Source: Brachypodium distachyon (taxonomy: Eukaryota; Streptophyta; Magnoliopsida; Poales; Poaceae). Taken from it: a stretch of DNA of 64,000 nt. Positions 47,200 through 59,284 of this stretch are shown piece after piece (within the stretch, counting starts at the first letter, position 1; every line of letters begins with the position of its first letter). The stretch covers positions 3,989,501 to 4,053,500 of the forward strand of contig NC_016131.3 in assembly GCF_000005505.3 (NCBI RefSeq), in the 5' to 3' direction. Under the pieces are notes generated by a model. It saw nothing but the letters and a program-made list of their open reading frames with translations. It ran no database searches and had not been told where the DNA came from. The translations under genes and the position numbers were made by a program.

Positions 47200-50100
47200 T
47201 GTAACGGACCGAGAGAGCGATCCTTTTCTTTTAAGACTTTTTAAACTGTTTTGTAATTTAATTATTTTCATCATCTGTCATGCTCATTTCATCATAATTA
47301 TTTTTGTCATGTCATTAGCATCATGTTGAATGAAATAATTATTCGTTTGCATGAAATGACACTTCTTTTGTGTTGTCGTCTGCTTGTCTTTTTGTTGTGT
47401 TTCTAAAAGCTTAAAATTATTTTATAGAAAATCTAATTTGGGTTTGACAAATTATCCCGGGTTTAATTAGACCTAGCCTCTCGTCTCTTAATTTGTTTCG
47501 AAAATCTAAATTGCAAAATCTGTATTTTTGTTGAGACTTTTGGTTGGTCCAAAAGCCCACTTAGCAAACCCTAGGTTTTCATAGCCTATAAAGCTAACCC
47601 CTTTCCTTCCTTTTCTTTTCTCCCTAATTACCCTGGCCGCCGCCGCTCTTCTTCTTCCTTCTTTCTTCTTCCCCGAAGCCAACTCCCGATCCCCTTCTTC
47701 CTCCCACGCGCCCGGCGCCTCCCTTGCTCCTCCGCCTGCTGCACCCCACTGACGAGAAGCACCCCTCGCCGCCCCCTCCACGCCGTCGCCCGCGCCTCTC
47801 CCTTCCCGTGGCCGCCCGCGCGCCTCCTCTTCGCCGAGCACGCCAAGCCGCCTCTCCCCGTCGCCCCCCTCGTCTACCTCCTCTCCGGCGCCCGCCCTCG
47901 CTCCCTGCGCCGCCCAAGCTCCGCGCGCGCCTCCCGCTCTCCTCGCCTGGCCGCCCTTGCGCCTCCCCTTCCCCGTCGCCGAGCGCTCTGCTCCACCTCC
48001 ACCTCGCCGAGTCCGCTCCGCCTCCCCTTCCACCGAGTGCCGCCCTCGGTCTGTTGCTCGCCCCGGTGCCACCCTTTGTTCCGGCTACCTCGCCGTTTTG
48101 CTTCACCGACCGAGCTCCTCCGGCCTCCTCTGCTGCCAGCGCCCATCTCCTCCGGCCTCCTCTGCTGCAGTCACCCAAGCCCGCAGGCCCAGCTCCTCCT
48201 CCTTGGCCCATCTCCAAGCCCAGCCTGTGGCCTTCTTTCTTTTCTGTTTTCTGGAATTGTGCCCCTTATGTGTGGGCCCTGCCTGTCGGCCGCTTGCTAT
48301 TGCCGCTGTTGTGTTACCACTGCTCCGCGTCGAGACGCCTCGCTGCTGCACCAATTGCTGCCACACATCGTCGGCACCGTGGAGACCAACATCGCCTCAA
48401 ACCCTGGAGCCAAAGCCATGAACGACTACGACCGCGACGATTGAACGACTACTTCGCCTACGACGGCTACATCGTGTACGACTACCTCGACTACGTCGAC
48501 TACTTCCTCTACATCGCGACGCCGCATGTGTCCAAGGTATAACGTGCGATCGTCCCGTGAGACCACCGATCTTCGGCGTAGACCCGTAGGTTGCGATTGT
48601 CGATATGCATGTGTTGTATGAGATGCCGTGTATGTACCGATAGTATCGATAATGTTAGTTGCAGGTACGTCGTTGCCACCGGCATGTGCAACCCCGTTCG
48701 ACTCGTTTGTTTGGTGTGTTGTTCCTGTTTCAAAGCATGCATCGTACCTATCCATGTCATTGTCATGCATGCTAATCCAACTATAAAATTATTATGTGTA
48801 ATTGATCAATTAAACTCTATTTCCTGCATATGGAGTTGTATAAATGCTATGTGTAGATGATTCGGACTCCATTTAACTTGGTGATCGTATATCGGATTTA
48901 CTTTCGGGATCCTTAATATGACATGCATCATCCCTATGTCATGCATCATTCTTTGATTGCGCATATTAACTACCACGTGTATCTTTTATGCTTATACTTT
49001 CCTTTTATGTGGTGGATTTGCTTCTTTCTCGCTAGTCTTCGATTCCTCCGACGACGACTACACTTGTGTTCTTCTTTCAGGATCCTTGCTCAATTCCGGG
49101 CAATTGAGTACTCCAGTCAAGCAACCCTTCCTTGACCATGTTGATTATACCCAATGCCTCTCTCTCATTCTTGCACTAAGTTACGTTCTCAGTCTTGTCC
49201 CGATGCTCAAGGATTGCATAGTTTGTTAGTCAGCTCCACTTATTGCCTTATGTCTTGTTACTTATCCTATTACCATGTCACCTGTTTGTTTGTTGCCCTA
49301 CTCTTGGTCATTAGATGTCATGCTTAGATTGCTGGTCTAGTGTCCTTACTACATCCACATGCTACTTTATGTTCTAAATTGCAATTATTAAACTGTGATA
49401 TGATATTAAACTGTAACAAGGCAACGATGGGAGGCCGTGCTCTAACGCATTGGTGATTTGTTCCATTGGCGCCGACCTAAGGACTGAGTTCTAGTTTTCG
49501 CCGACCCAAGAAACTTCGCGCTAACCGCTCGTGGGAGAATATATGGGTTCCCCCTCGGCTTAGTACTCGTTTCATAGGTCTTCCAAGGACCACATAGTTC
49601 GGGCGTTTCATTTGGCATTTGCATTGCATGCACACAGAGATTTGTGGAGATTTGTTGGTACTTTGCATACATATAGGATTGCGGCACTAGTCTGGAGTGG
49701 TCATTCTGCGGACACTGAACCACTACCAGCTGTCCACGCAACTCTTGAGTCCGTACGACGCTTCGGCCGGGCTCTCGTTTCAGATTAGACTCAGTTGGGT
49801 GGTCCCCTGAATTAGTTGTGGGGCTTGGAAACGTCGTGTCGCCCAATCCTGCCGACAAACATTCTTGTGTGTTCCTACTCGAGTGGCAACAAGGGTTGGA
49901 CGAACGTGTACGAGTAAATTGGCACACCGTGCAGGGATAAATCTTTCGAAAAGCCATGTCCGCGGTTATGGACGACTTGGTTGGTCATTACTTGATCATA
50001 AAGAACTTAACCAACCTAATCTCAACCACTTGACTAGTAATTAGGGATTATTCTCTGGATATGCTTAAAACTGCTTAAGAGTGAGTGTTCTTTGGATTGC

Positions 50101-50786
50101 CTCCTCACAGGGTGTTGAGGGGGTGATATGAGGATTGTGTTGTTTGGTGTTTAATAAATAGGTTAATCACCTCACTTAGTAGACGCTTCTTATCCTCTAC
50201 TTAGACGTTGTTAATAGAGTGTCTCTCCAGATATTGTTGCTGCTGCAGAACCCCACTTTACCCTCCTTTGAGACATGTTGCATACTAGCATAGATCTCCC
50301 CGTAAGTTTTGCGAGTACTTTGTACTCAGTTGCTTTGCAACGTTGTTTTCTTCAGAGGTTCCAGCAGAGCAGGTGAGCCGCTAGCTTCTTCGTGGAGCAC
50401 GACGTTGGATTCAATGTTTAGCCAGTAGATCCAGATCAGGGTTCTGAGACTCGTGGCGGGTTTCCTTCCATCTTCCAGCCTCTTCAGGCCATGTTGTAAT
50501 CTTGTCCGTACTCGGGCATAATTCGACTTCCGCTAATGTAATGATGTAATGTTGGGACATGTGTCCTCTCTTTGTAATAATTGTTATTCTGCTCCTTGTA
50601 TGAGCTTTGTAATTACTCTCTTCTATAGAGTTTTGGTAATGATATTCATGTTGCAAAATCCTGCGATGAGCACATTAATGCGTGTATGTATTGAGGTGTT
50701 TATCGTAGGTTAAGAACCTGAGGCTTGAATTATGCAAAGTTAGCAATTTGGGCTAAATTGCATAATTTCGGTCCCGGGGTCTTACA
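47200..50786. mobile_element. Solo LTR (3.6 kb) of an LTR retrotransposon
   Basis: The element starts TGTAACGGACC and ends GGGGTCTTACA, so it has TG...CA ends and a 5-base inverted TGTAA/TTACA terminus. It is flanked by the direct 5-base target duplication GACAA (47195-47199 and 50787-50791). There is no gag, protease, RT, integrase or RNase H reading frame and no second copy of the start or end, so it is a single LTR left by recombination. A GC-rich block at 47630-48540 follows a TATA-like CCTATAAAGC (47583-47592) and encodes only Pro/Arg/Ala-rich low-complexity frames, probably the U3-R region or leader rather than a protein. The strand cannot be fixed safely; the TATA suggests plus. The very long LTR fits some large Gypsy families of grasses. 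Confidence 0.88.
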
Positions 50787-51606
50787 GACAACGGACGGAA
50801 GCCGGCTGCCAGGGCCGCCCCGCACGCCGCCGCCGCTCGCCCCGCAGGCTGCCCCTGCCCGCTGCCCCTCCTCTTCCCTAGTTTCTCTATCCAGGTATTT
50901 TTTTTCTTTTCCCAAATCCCTAGTTTACAATTTGTCAATTTCATAGCATGGCACTGATTGGATTGTTCTGTTTTCACCTTTACAAATTGCAACAGCCATA
51001 GGGAAGCCCACACAGAGAAGAGTTGATTTTATCTTTAGACGATTATTGGTCAAAGTTATAAGTTTTTTAATCATAAAACTCTTGTGAATTGGAGAGAGCA
51101 CAATGGAGACTACATTATCTATATATCGCTGAAAAAATAGTTAGGCTTCAATACAAGTACACGTCTCCTTAGGTGTAGTAAGAGGGGAATCCGCAACAAA
51201 AATGATGAATTAAGGCGAAGTATACGGAAGAGAGCGGGAAATTCAGCCAGCGCTACTACCAAACTTGATTTTCAGGGAATTACACTCTCCTAGCTCATGG
51301 TTAAAGAAACAAAAACCTGTCCATTTACATGACCTTTCCCTAGCACATAGAAAATAAACCTGTCCATTTCCAGCAGATTCCTAAAAAACAGTTACCTAAA
51401 ATCAGTTTTAAAGATAGAAAAGAAAAACTCTTTTTAAGAAAACGAAGTTGTTCCTTTCGCTTAGCTTCCCTAAAACTCACTCCCATTAATTGTTTCATCC
51501 TTCCTTCGTCTCCACCTTGAGTATATATACTCCAGATTATCGGACACGGAATAAATTTAATATATGTGCCCAATTTGCACAAGAAGGTGGAGAGTTGTTG
51601 GGGTAA

Positions 51607-53121
51607 GAGCATCTCTAGCAGATACCCCATGTGGCCGATCCGAACTCCATATTCGGTTTTGGGCCAAAAATCCGTGCGGAACAGATCCCCAAAAACAGCC
51701 CGGCCCACAAAACGCATTTCGGTTTACCCCAAAAAACAGCCGAGCGGACGCATATATGGCTACTCGAGGGGCGTATTTGGTGTCCACCCCCACACTCCCC
51801 TGCCACCCAAATTCGCCTCCAAACCCTACCCCGACACCCAAATCTGCCGCCCTTTCTCCTTCTTCTCCAACTCCGGCCACCCAAATCCACCCCAATGGTG
51901 CACTCCATAGGCTCCTGGGGGTCTGCCGGTCGCCGTATCCTCCGCACGGGTAGGGAACCCTAACGACGGCCACATCAGAGGGGACGACGGCAAGGCGGTC
52001 TGCCGTCATTCCATCGGGGCTTGGTGGCGCGCCACTCACAAATGGGAGAAGCGCCAGTTTACCAGCCGAGTCGCCGAGCGCCGGTACAAGCAATACCTGG
52101 CGGAGGAAGCGGCGCAGGTGGCGGGGACTTGGGCCGGCCCACGCGACGGGCGCACGCCGTGTCAGGAGGAGGCCGAGTCCTCTCGTGCGGCCGTGCGCCA
52201 CCACGCATTTACACCGACTCCCTCACCGGAAGCCCCAGGGGAGGAAGCGATGCCGGAGGAGGAGGAGGAGGAGGAGGAGGCCCCGGCGAGGGAGGAGGAG
52301 GACCCGGAGTTCCTCCAAGCCATGGCGAAAGAGGTGGCGGATAGCCTTGTCACCAAAGACGACGAGGATTGCCGCCGCAAGCGGGAGGACGGGCAGACCC
52401 GGACATCCGCCGCGCGATGGAAGCATCCAATGTGAAGGGGGTAGCACCGGCGCCTTGCAGGGAGCTCATGGATGCTGAGTAGGCGCCCGGGAGAAGACAG
52501 TGCCGGCGGCTGGCCACGACCACCAGGAGCTTTTGTTTTTGGGTTAGCTCCTCTAATTTATGACCTAGGCTATGTAGTAGTTGATGAACTTGTGATGGAT
52601 GTTGAATGCTATGTAGTATGAACTTGCCATGGATGGAAGAATGCTATGTAGTATGAACTTTCCAGGGCGCTAGCTTAGGATCGGGAGTGTTTTGTTCGGG
52701 AGGTTTCTACCGTATGAGATCGTCACCTCGTACAGGGCCGGTGCTCCCTATTTATGTAGCACTCAGGACTCGGGACCGTAACTAAAAGTTGTTGGTACGC
52801 CTCCGACCATGACACGTGCGTTTAGGGACGGGGCTGACCACGTCCTTTTTCTCTCTCTTGGTTGTTAGTCGAGATAATTATCCAATAGTATATTGCTATG
52901 TAGTAGTTGATGAACTTATGATGGATGTTGAAGGCTATGTATGAACTTGCCATGGATGGAACAGTGCTGGTTTAAATTCGCGCGAAGCCGTTTTTAAACT
53001 TTTCAATTCTCGATTCAGTTTCTGCTCTGCACGACACTTTTCTGAACTGCATTTTCGGATTCAGTTGATCCGAACTCGCCGAGTTCGGATGGGCGATATG
53101 GGGTATCTGCTGGAGTTGATC
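51607..53121. mobile_element. Harbinger-type non-autonomous DNA transposon (1.5 kb)
   Basis: Terminal inverted repeats of about 40 bases: left GAGCATCTCTAGCAGATACC, right (reverse complement) GATCAACTCCAGCAGATACC, both continuing to ATCCGAACTC-like sequence. It is flanked by TAA on both sides (51604-51606 and 53122-53124), the 3-bp target typical for PIF/Harbinger. Inside, 52020-52434 has an open frame with WRATHKWEKRQFTSRVAERR, then an acidic tract (EEEEEEEE) and KEVADSLVTKDDEDCRRK. This resembles short ORFs seen in grass elements and not a transposase. No DDE motif was found. Confidence 0.8.
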
Positions 53122-53124
53122 TAA

Positions 53125-53398
53125 GGCTAGTCATAGTGGGAGTAACTTAGCTAGTAACATAAGATGCCAATTAGGCATTTTGGTGACATGGCATAGTATT
53201 AAATGAAGAAAGAGATGGAGGTGTTAACTAGATATGTTACTATAACATCACACAAATCAAGGTAAGATGAGTTTACAACCTAATAAGTGAAACATTGTAT
53301 GACACCACATATATGTTAGTACCCACTATGAAGGTGGTAACTTAGGCTAGTAACATATACATGTTACCACTCTATGTTAATTCCCACTATGACCGGCC
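53125..53398. mobile_element. Tourist/Harbinger-type MITE (274 bp)
   Basis: Inverted ends: GGCTAGTCATAGTGGGAGTA on the left, and ATTCCCACTATGACCGGCC on the right. TAA lies on both sides (53122-53124 and 53399-53401). The left TAA is also the right target copy of the 1.5 kb element at 51607-53121. The internal TAGTAACATA/TATGTTACT motif is characteristic for this abundant grass family. Confidence 0.9.
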
Positions 53399-53401
53399 TA
53401 A

Positions 53402-54083
53402 GAAACAGTAGCCGGAAGGTCTGAGAGGGCTGTGGTGGCCGGTGGCAGTAAAACAGCTGCAGTGCCGGCACAACGGTGTCGTGGGACTGAGATTTTCGGG
53501 TGTGGTTGTTGCTCCTCCCACGCACGCGTTAAATTTTTGGGGAAATGGTTTGCTGGTTACAAGGAGATAGAAAATTAGAAATTTGCTAAAAGTAGTATAT
53601 AAGAATCAGGAACCACATAGAACATCTGTTAGAGCACCGTGTTTGCTAGTTTGAGCGTATTGGGATTGAAAACTACTTAAAAATGATGTTGAAGATGCTC
53701 TAATCAAGTAATCATGGTTTAACTGCAGGGGTTTCCAGTCCTTTGCCCACTCCTGTATCACAACCAGGAGCCCAGCTTGCCCAGTTGACCCGGCACACAG
53801 GCACACAGCGCGCGCTTGCCAGTTGCCTCTGCCACCAAAGCCTAAGCCAACCGAAAGCTCGATGTGCCCGACGAACCGAGGCTTAATTCCGCATCGACGC
53901 CACCGCGAGCCGCTCGTCGCGTTCCAAACTGGCCAAAAGCCACCGGCCGCGGCTCGATCAACCCACACACACGCAGCATACGTAGTTAAGCCGCGGGGCG
54001 ATATATATACACCACCGCGTAACACATACAGAAGCAGCAGCGTACAAGAACTGAACCAGCCTCTTCAATTCCTGCGCGCCCAA
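53402..54083. other. Promoter region of the first phytocyanin gene
   Basis: No other gene. A TATA-like GCGATATATATACACC (about 53998-54013) lies about 75 bases before the phytocyanin ATG, consistent with transcription from about 54030. Confidence 0.6.
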
Positions 54084-54562
54084 ATGGCTTCCGGCAAGAT
54101 CACGCTCGCCGCCGCCATGGCGGCCCTCGTCGTCGCCGCTCTTCTCCCGGCGACGGCGTCCGCGGCGGCGTACACCGTCGGCGACGGCTCCGGCTGGGAC
54201 CTCGGCATCGACTACACCGCCTGGGCCAAGGGCAAGAAGTTCAGAGTCGGCGACACGCTCGGTACATGGAGCCTTTAGACGCCTTTCCGTCCCGTAAAGT
54301 TGGGCGGCATCGGCTAAGTACAGTACTAACTGGTCATTTACGCCATGCTCCAGAGTTCCTGTACTCGCTGGGGGAGGCGGAGCACAACGTGGTGGTGGTG
54401 GACGCGACGAGCTACGCGTCGTGCTCCGTGCCGAGCAACGCGCCGACGTTCACCTCCGGGGACGACACGATCACGCTGACGGCGCCCGGGGAGTGGTTCT
54501 TCATCTGCGGCATCGAGGGGCACTGCCAGGACGGCATGTACCTCGACATCAACGTCCACTGA
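54084..54562 (+). CDS. Phytocyanin (plantacyanin/basic blue type)
   Basis: Small secreted type I copper protein for electron transfer in the apoplast. Two exons, 54084-54261 and 54354-54562, give 128 aa. Signal peptide is residues 1 to about 28 ([20 protein letters not shown]). The mature domain begins [19 protein letters not shown]. Expected copper ligands are His70, Cys111, His116 and Met121, and Cys83-Cys117 can form the fold's disulphide. The spacing equals that of cucumber basic protein. It ends right after the copper domain (LDINVH) with no Pro-rich tail or anchor, as in plantacyanins. Two more phytocyanin genes lie at 60720-61360 and 63467-64000. Confidence 0.92.
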
Positions 54563-54858
54563 TTCGATCTTGTTGCCAAGCGCTTGCTCTCGCTGACGCT
54601 GCTCATGTGTCAACAACGGCTCGGATCGATCAGCTGGTCAGGACTTGGCACCGGCGCACGTAATTAATTGTACGAATAAAATGTGCAGTCATCTCAGACT
54701 TCAGACAGTGTATTCTTACCTCATACGAGATATATATTCCTTTTGTTTATTCTTACTTCAGACAGTCTTTTTTAAGATAAAGTAGGCAGGGGAATGAAGT
54801 TTTATTTTCTGTTTCTTTTCATATTTTCATGTAACTAAATACTAATTTCTTTCCTAAA

Positions 54859-54946
54859 TACTGTCTCGGTCCCAAAATAAGTGACGTGGATTTGTATAAA
54901 AATTTATACAAATTCAAGTCACTTATTTTGGGACGGAGGGAGTGTA
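54859..54946. mobile_element. Short palindromic Stowaway-like MITE (88 bp)
   Basis: Almost a complete hairpin: TCGGTCCCAAAATAAGTGAC on the left is mirrored by GTCACTTATTTTGGGACGGA on the right, with TA borders. A single similar end occurs at about 33818. Confidence 0.85.
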
Positions 54947-55902
54947 AGAAGTTCTAGATTTGAGTCTAAGCCAAACTTCTTAAAATTTATAGCAAAATAT
55001 ATCAACATCTAAAATATGTAATAAATATGCTATAAAAATATACATCACGATGATTTTAGTAAAAAGAAAGAACTCTAGATGCTGGTAGATTTTTTTGCAA
55101 ACCAGAAAGTTTATGAAGTTTGACTTAGAATGTTAGAACTTCTTGCATTTAGAAACGCGGAGAATACGTCGGTAATTTGCCTTTTTTTCTTCTTCTCAAA
55201 GTGCCCAAAGAGCAAAAGGCTCAAAAGAAAACAAAACAAAAACTGGAAAGAAGCAAAAGAAAAAAAAGAAAAGGGAGGCCTTTGGCCACTATACAGGGAT
55301 AGAACTAGGCCCAACATGGGAGGACGCGCGTGAAGAGGGAGGTGGGCAAGCTGCGCGTGCCGCCGGCACGCCACAATTCTACCTCCACAAATATTTTTAT
55401 CTTTACACTTATAAAAATCTGAATTGGTGGTCGCGAGTTCACTCCAACAAGACTACTCCTTAATAGCTACGGACTCATCTACTTGCCACTCATACGTATC
55501 ACGATTTTTTGACTATTTTTGATTGGTTTTGATGACTTTCAAGACAATTGTTTTTCAAAAATAATATTTTGAGATATTTCTTATTTATCATAATTTTTAA
55601 AAAACATGAGCCAAGATTCTTAATCTCGTAACAAAGCACGGACATTTAGCTAGTGTCCTCAATGAGTCAAGCGACATCCGGAGAAGCTCCTTCGAAGATG
55701 CAAGCATTACAAAGCTTTCAAATCCAGGGAGAGAGAGATGAGCGACCGCACAACCGTAATTTGGCCTTCATGCAGTCTATCCTGTTTTGCCAAGTAAAAG
55801 TGAGAACGGAATGATTAATTATGTTTTGGAAATTGACATGGACAACTACAGGTCAACTAAAATACAAATGGAGGGGACACAAGCTAATTGCTTTTTTTTC
55901 AA

Positions 55903-56028
55903 TAGGTGGGACCCAACAAAGGATGTCTCAACTTTGACTAAATTTGAATGCATCTATACACTAAGTTATGTCTAGATACATCTAAATTTTGACAAACTTG
56001 AGACATCTTTTGTTGAACGGAGTGAGTA
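55903..56028. mobile_element. Stowaway-type MITE
   Basis: Left ACCCAACAAAGGATGTCTCA and right TGAGACATCTTTTGTTGAAC are inverted; GATACATCTAAATTTTGAC lies in the core. TA at both proposed borders. The left tip has decayed. Confidence 0.7.
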
Positions 56029-56065
56029 CTTCAGTTTCTGAAAAGAAAAATACTAAGTATGACAA

Positions 56066-56550
56066 AGATACTGGTGCGAGAGCAGAGTGCTGTAGTGGAA
56101 AATGGTTTGACGGCAGTAGCTGAAAACGGTTGCCCCGACAATGGCAAACCTGACAGCGGTTGCAAATGCCTGTTAATTTTTGCTGCTTCCATGCAAGGAG
56201 ATAGCTGAAAGCTGCTGAGATGCAAGTTTGAGGCAATTCAGGGTCCAGTCAAAGGTTTATCTTGTTTCTGTTCTTAGTATTTTTCGCTTTACGTCGAGCC
56301 TGGTGGTTTGGGTGAGTTTAGTGCTCAGTTCTTGATTCAGCGAGATGTTCTGTATTTCGAAATGACGGTAGGAGGGGCGAGTTCTGTAAGGCTTTTACAA
56401 CAAGGATATTGATTTGTACTGCATCTTTTGTGACAAGGAGTAATTATTCTGGTTGTCATGCTGCCTTGGCCACCGATCTGTGCCGATTAGCGTGGGACGT
56501 AATTCTCTTGCCGTGGTGAGACCAAGGTAGCAGCAAAAACAATTAGAAAT
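56066..56550 (+). pseudogene. Duplicated last exon and 3' region of the YTH gene
   Basis: 56066-56180 resembles 39138-39250 (AATGCTGTGGTGGAAAATGG-type sequence, ending GCAAATGCCTGTTAATTTT in both). Similarity continues through the 3' untranslated region to about 56550 versus about 39740 (shared TTCTTGATTCAGCGAGATG and GATTAGCGTGGG). Frameshifts in the coding part and absence of the YTH domain show it is a dead fragment. It forms one duplicated block with the H4 gene to its right. Confidence 0.88.
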
Positions 56551-57246
56551 AGCTGCAAATTCTGAAATTACTTTGAATCCGTTTCTACGTCATGTCTTCA
56601 AAACTGCAACCCGCTGGAAATCTTGTGCTTCCGTGAAGTTAAACCAGAATCCCGAGCAAGATAGTAAATAATCTCGTCGATGGAGGCAGTAACTGCACGC
56701 AGTGAGAAGAGAGAACACTGGAGGAGACAGTAACCTGCACACACGGTCAACATCAACCGCTATTCTCATTACAAAATTGAGGAATGGTGAAATCAAGAAC
56801 AGATACGAAACAACTGACTTAGGACGGTGAACTAGAGATAAAAGGGGATGTACTTCGCACAGTATCAAATTACGCTGCATAGACTACAATAATACTGATA
56901 CAACCATCAGAGATCAGACCATGTGACTGAATCTTGTACAGAGTATTAAGTTCAGACAATTTAACAGAGAAACAGAGGGTTCGAAAAATGAGTCTTCAGG
57001 GTTCCAGTCCAGAATAGCTTAGCCTTCAGATACCGCAGTTAACCACCGGTATCGAACAAAAAAAAAACTGGAACCAACCAACAAACATACACTAATTCCT
57101 GTAACACCAAATCAACTACCCAGCAAGACCAAATCTGTTCATTCATATGCCATAAATTCCATCCCAGAGTACAAGCCATCGACCCCCCAAACAGCACACA
57201 CAGCACAAACCCTAACAAGCCGAACCATACGACGACCAGAAGGTGA
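56551..57246. other. Duplicated spacer and 3' region of histone H4 copy B
   Basis: Corresponds to the 39.75-40.79 kb spacer, with shared stretches such as CCATGTGACTGAATCTTGTA and, near the gene, TTCATATGCCATAAATTCCA. No gene of its own. Confidence 0.65.
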
Positions 57247-57651
<405 letters not shown>

Positions 57652-57652
57652 T

Positions 57653-57828
57653 TATTTATAGCGGTAGGAAGGCGCGGTGGTGGAAATGGGAGGTGTGGCT
57701 TCGTGCGTTCGATTGCAGATGGACGGGTGCGATGCGGTTGGGCGGCAAGGCAGGAGGGGCGATCCGCGGGTTCGGGTAAGAAGCGACGTGATTGGCTGAT
57801 AGGGGGAAAGGTCGGATCGGTGACGTGG
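57653..57828 (-). promoter_or_regulatory. TATA, octamer and type I elements of H4 copy B
   Basis: On the gene strand: TATAAATA (57653-57660), octamer CGCGGATC (57761-57768), CCAATC (about 57790), and CCACGTCACCGATCCG (57813-57828), an exact hexamer plus reversed octamer type I core. Order and spacing copy those of H4 copy A. Confidence 0.8.
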
Positions 57829-59284
57829 AGCAAGTGCTGGTATTACTCCTAGTGGGCTCGTATTGGGCTGTAGATCGTGTTATTGGATAGGGAGGGGTTC
57901 CCACCTGGTCTGGACTCTCGACGGACCAAGGGTGCAACTGTTACGCTCAAAAAAAAAAAAATGGTGTAACCGTGTTCGAACTCTAGATTGCCCTACAGAT
58001 AATGTTCGACACGTCCTTGGTAAGTAAACCTATATGCGCAACAACAAAAGGGCAGAACTAAAACTGCGTATCGAACCGGGATTGTGTGCATTGTCAAAGT
58101 CTTTACATAGAGTGACAGTACCTGCTTGACACGCTGGCAGTGGCAGGGCAAACAAACAACGGAGGGAGCGTTACGAATTTCAGCGGTGTCAGTGAACGAT
58201 CCATATAGCGCAGAATAAGGATTATTAGCAAAGTCCCGTCAAAAAAAAATCCCGTCAAAAAGATTATGGGCAAAGAAAAATCCATAGGCGTGAACTGCTC
58301 CTGCGTGTTTTGCTCCGTTTCCAAGAAAGAAAGCGTCCCTCGCACTGGCGGATCCAGGATGCTGATAGTGGGGTGCCACCTTTGATAGTATAGATAATGC
58401 AACATAAAAAATACTACATAAAGGTGCAATTATATTGTAAAAAACTATGTCGCAGTTGTTCTCAAAAACATATAATCTTAAGCTAGAATGTATTTTTGAG
58501 ACTATGGTCAGCTAATTTGTTACGGTTGAGATCGCAATTGTTTTCAACCAGGTACTTGTAGACGACGTTCGAGATGAATTCTGACTTCTTAATCCTTAAA
58601 ATCGGGGCCCTGACCTTGTTAATCCCGGTCAATTATGACCTCAAGGCTGTTTGGAACGCTAGGAAAAGGATTATCCCGATCAGGATTTATACTTTAAACC
58701 TGATTTTTTATGCAAAGTCTGAATTGAACACTAACCTCTCAATCCTTAAATTTCAAACCCTAACCTCACAAATCCTGATTAATTATGGCATTTATTCCTA
58801 AAGAAGCAGTTTGGTGGACTGGCGACGCCTGGAGGAGCAGCGTCGCACGTGCGGCCGGAGCGGCCGCGGCAGCGGAGCTTTGACAAGCCGAAGATTTGTA
58901 ATCCCTGGGAAGGTCGGCGTACGTACGTTTTTCTCCACCGTCTGATCGATCAATCGATTCCTTATTCCGGAACGTAGCTTGGCTTTTGCGATCTCAACAA
59001 GTTCGTCACGCAAACGCAGAGCCAGCCAGAACCAGAGCCCAAGCCTGTCCGACACCGAGCAGGAGTCGTAGCGAACGGGGGCGTCTCCGAGCCGTCGTCG
59101 GGCATTCCGGCTCGCCCCGCCGTCAAAAGGCCCCGCCCGGCCGGCCCCCAGCCCTACCCCAAACACCAACACCAACACCCTCCCCGCCTCACGAGACTCG
59201 ACTCGACCTCGATCTCTCACGCCAATCGATCACCAGCACCGTCGTCCCAGCGTGTTTCCTTCCTTCGAGATTCGCTCAGCGGCC
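57829..59284. other. Intergenic DNA and leader of the AN1/A20 gene
   Basis: 58340-58380 has CACTGGCGGATCCAGGATG, a phrase common at the ends of hAT-type elements, but no partner end was found. 58560-58800 has repeated AATCCTTAAA/AATCCTGAT-like phrases without clear structure. 58980-59284 is a C-rich leader of the zinc-finger gene. No other gene. Confidence 0.5.

Larger units (their letters stand above)
54563..56065. other. Intergenic DNA with two MITEs
   Basis: 3' flank of the phytocyanin gene followed by AT-rich DNA. The MITEs at 54859-54946 and 55903-56028 are listed separately. Nothing else is recognised. Confidence 0.6.

Noticed and set aside
47624..48542. Long Pro/Arg-rich (plus) and Gly/Arg-rich (minus) open frames inside the LTR
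   Set aside because: Composition alone explains the lack of stops; no ATG in good context, no domain, and the region lies wholly within an LTR.
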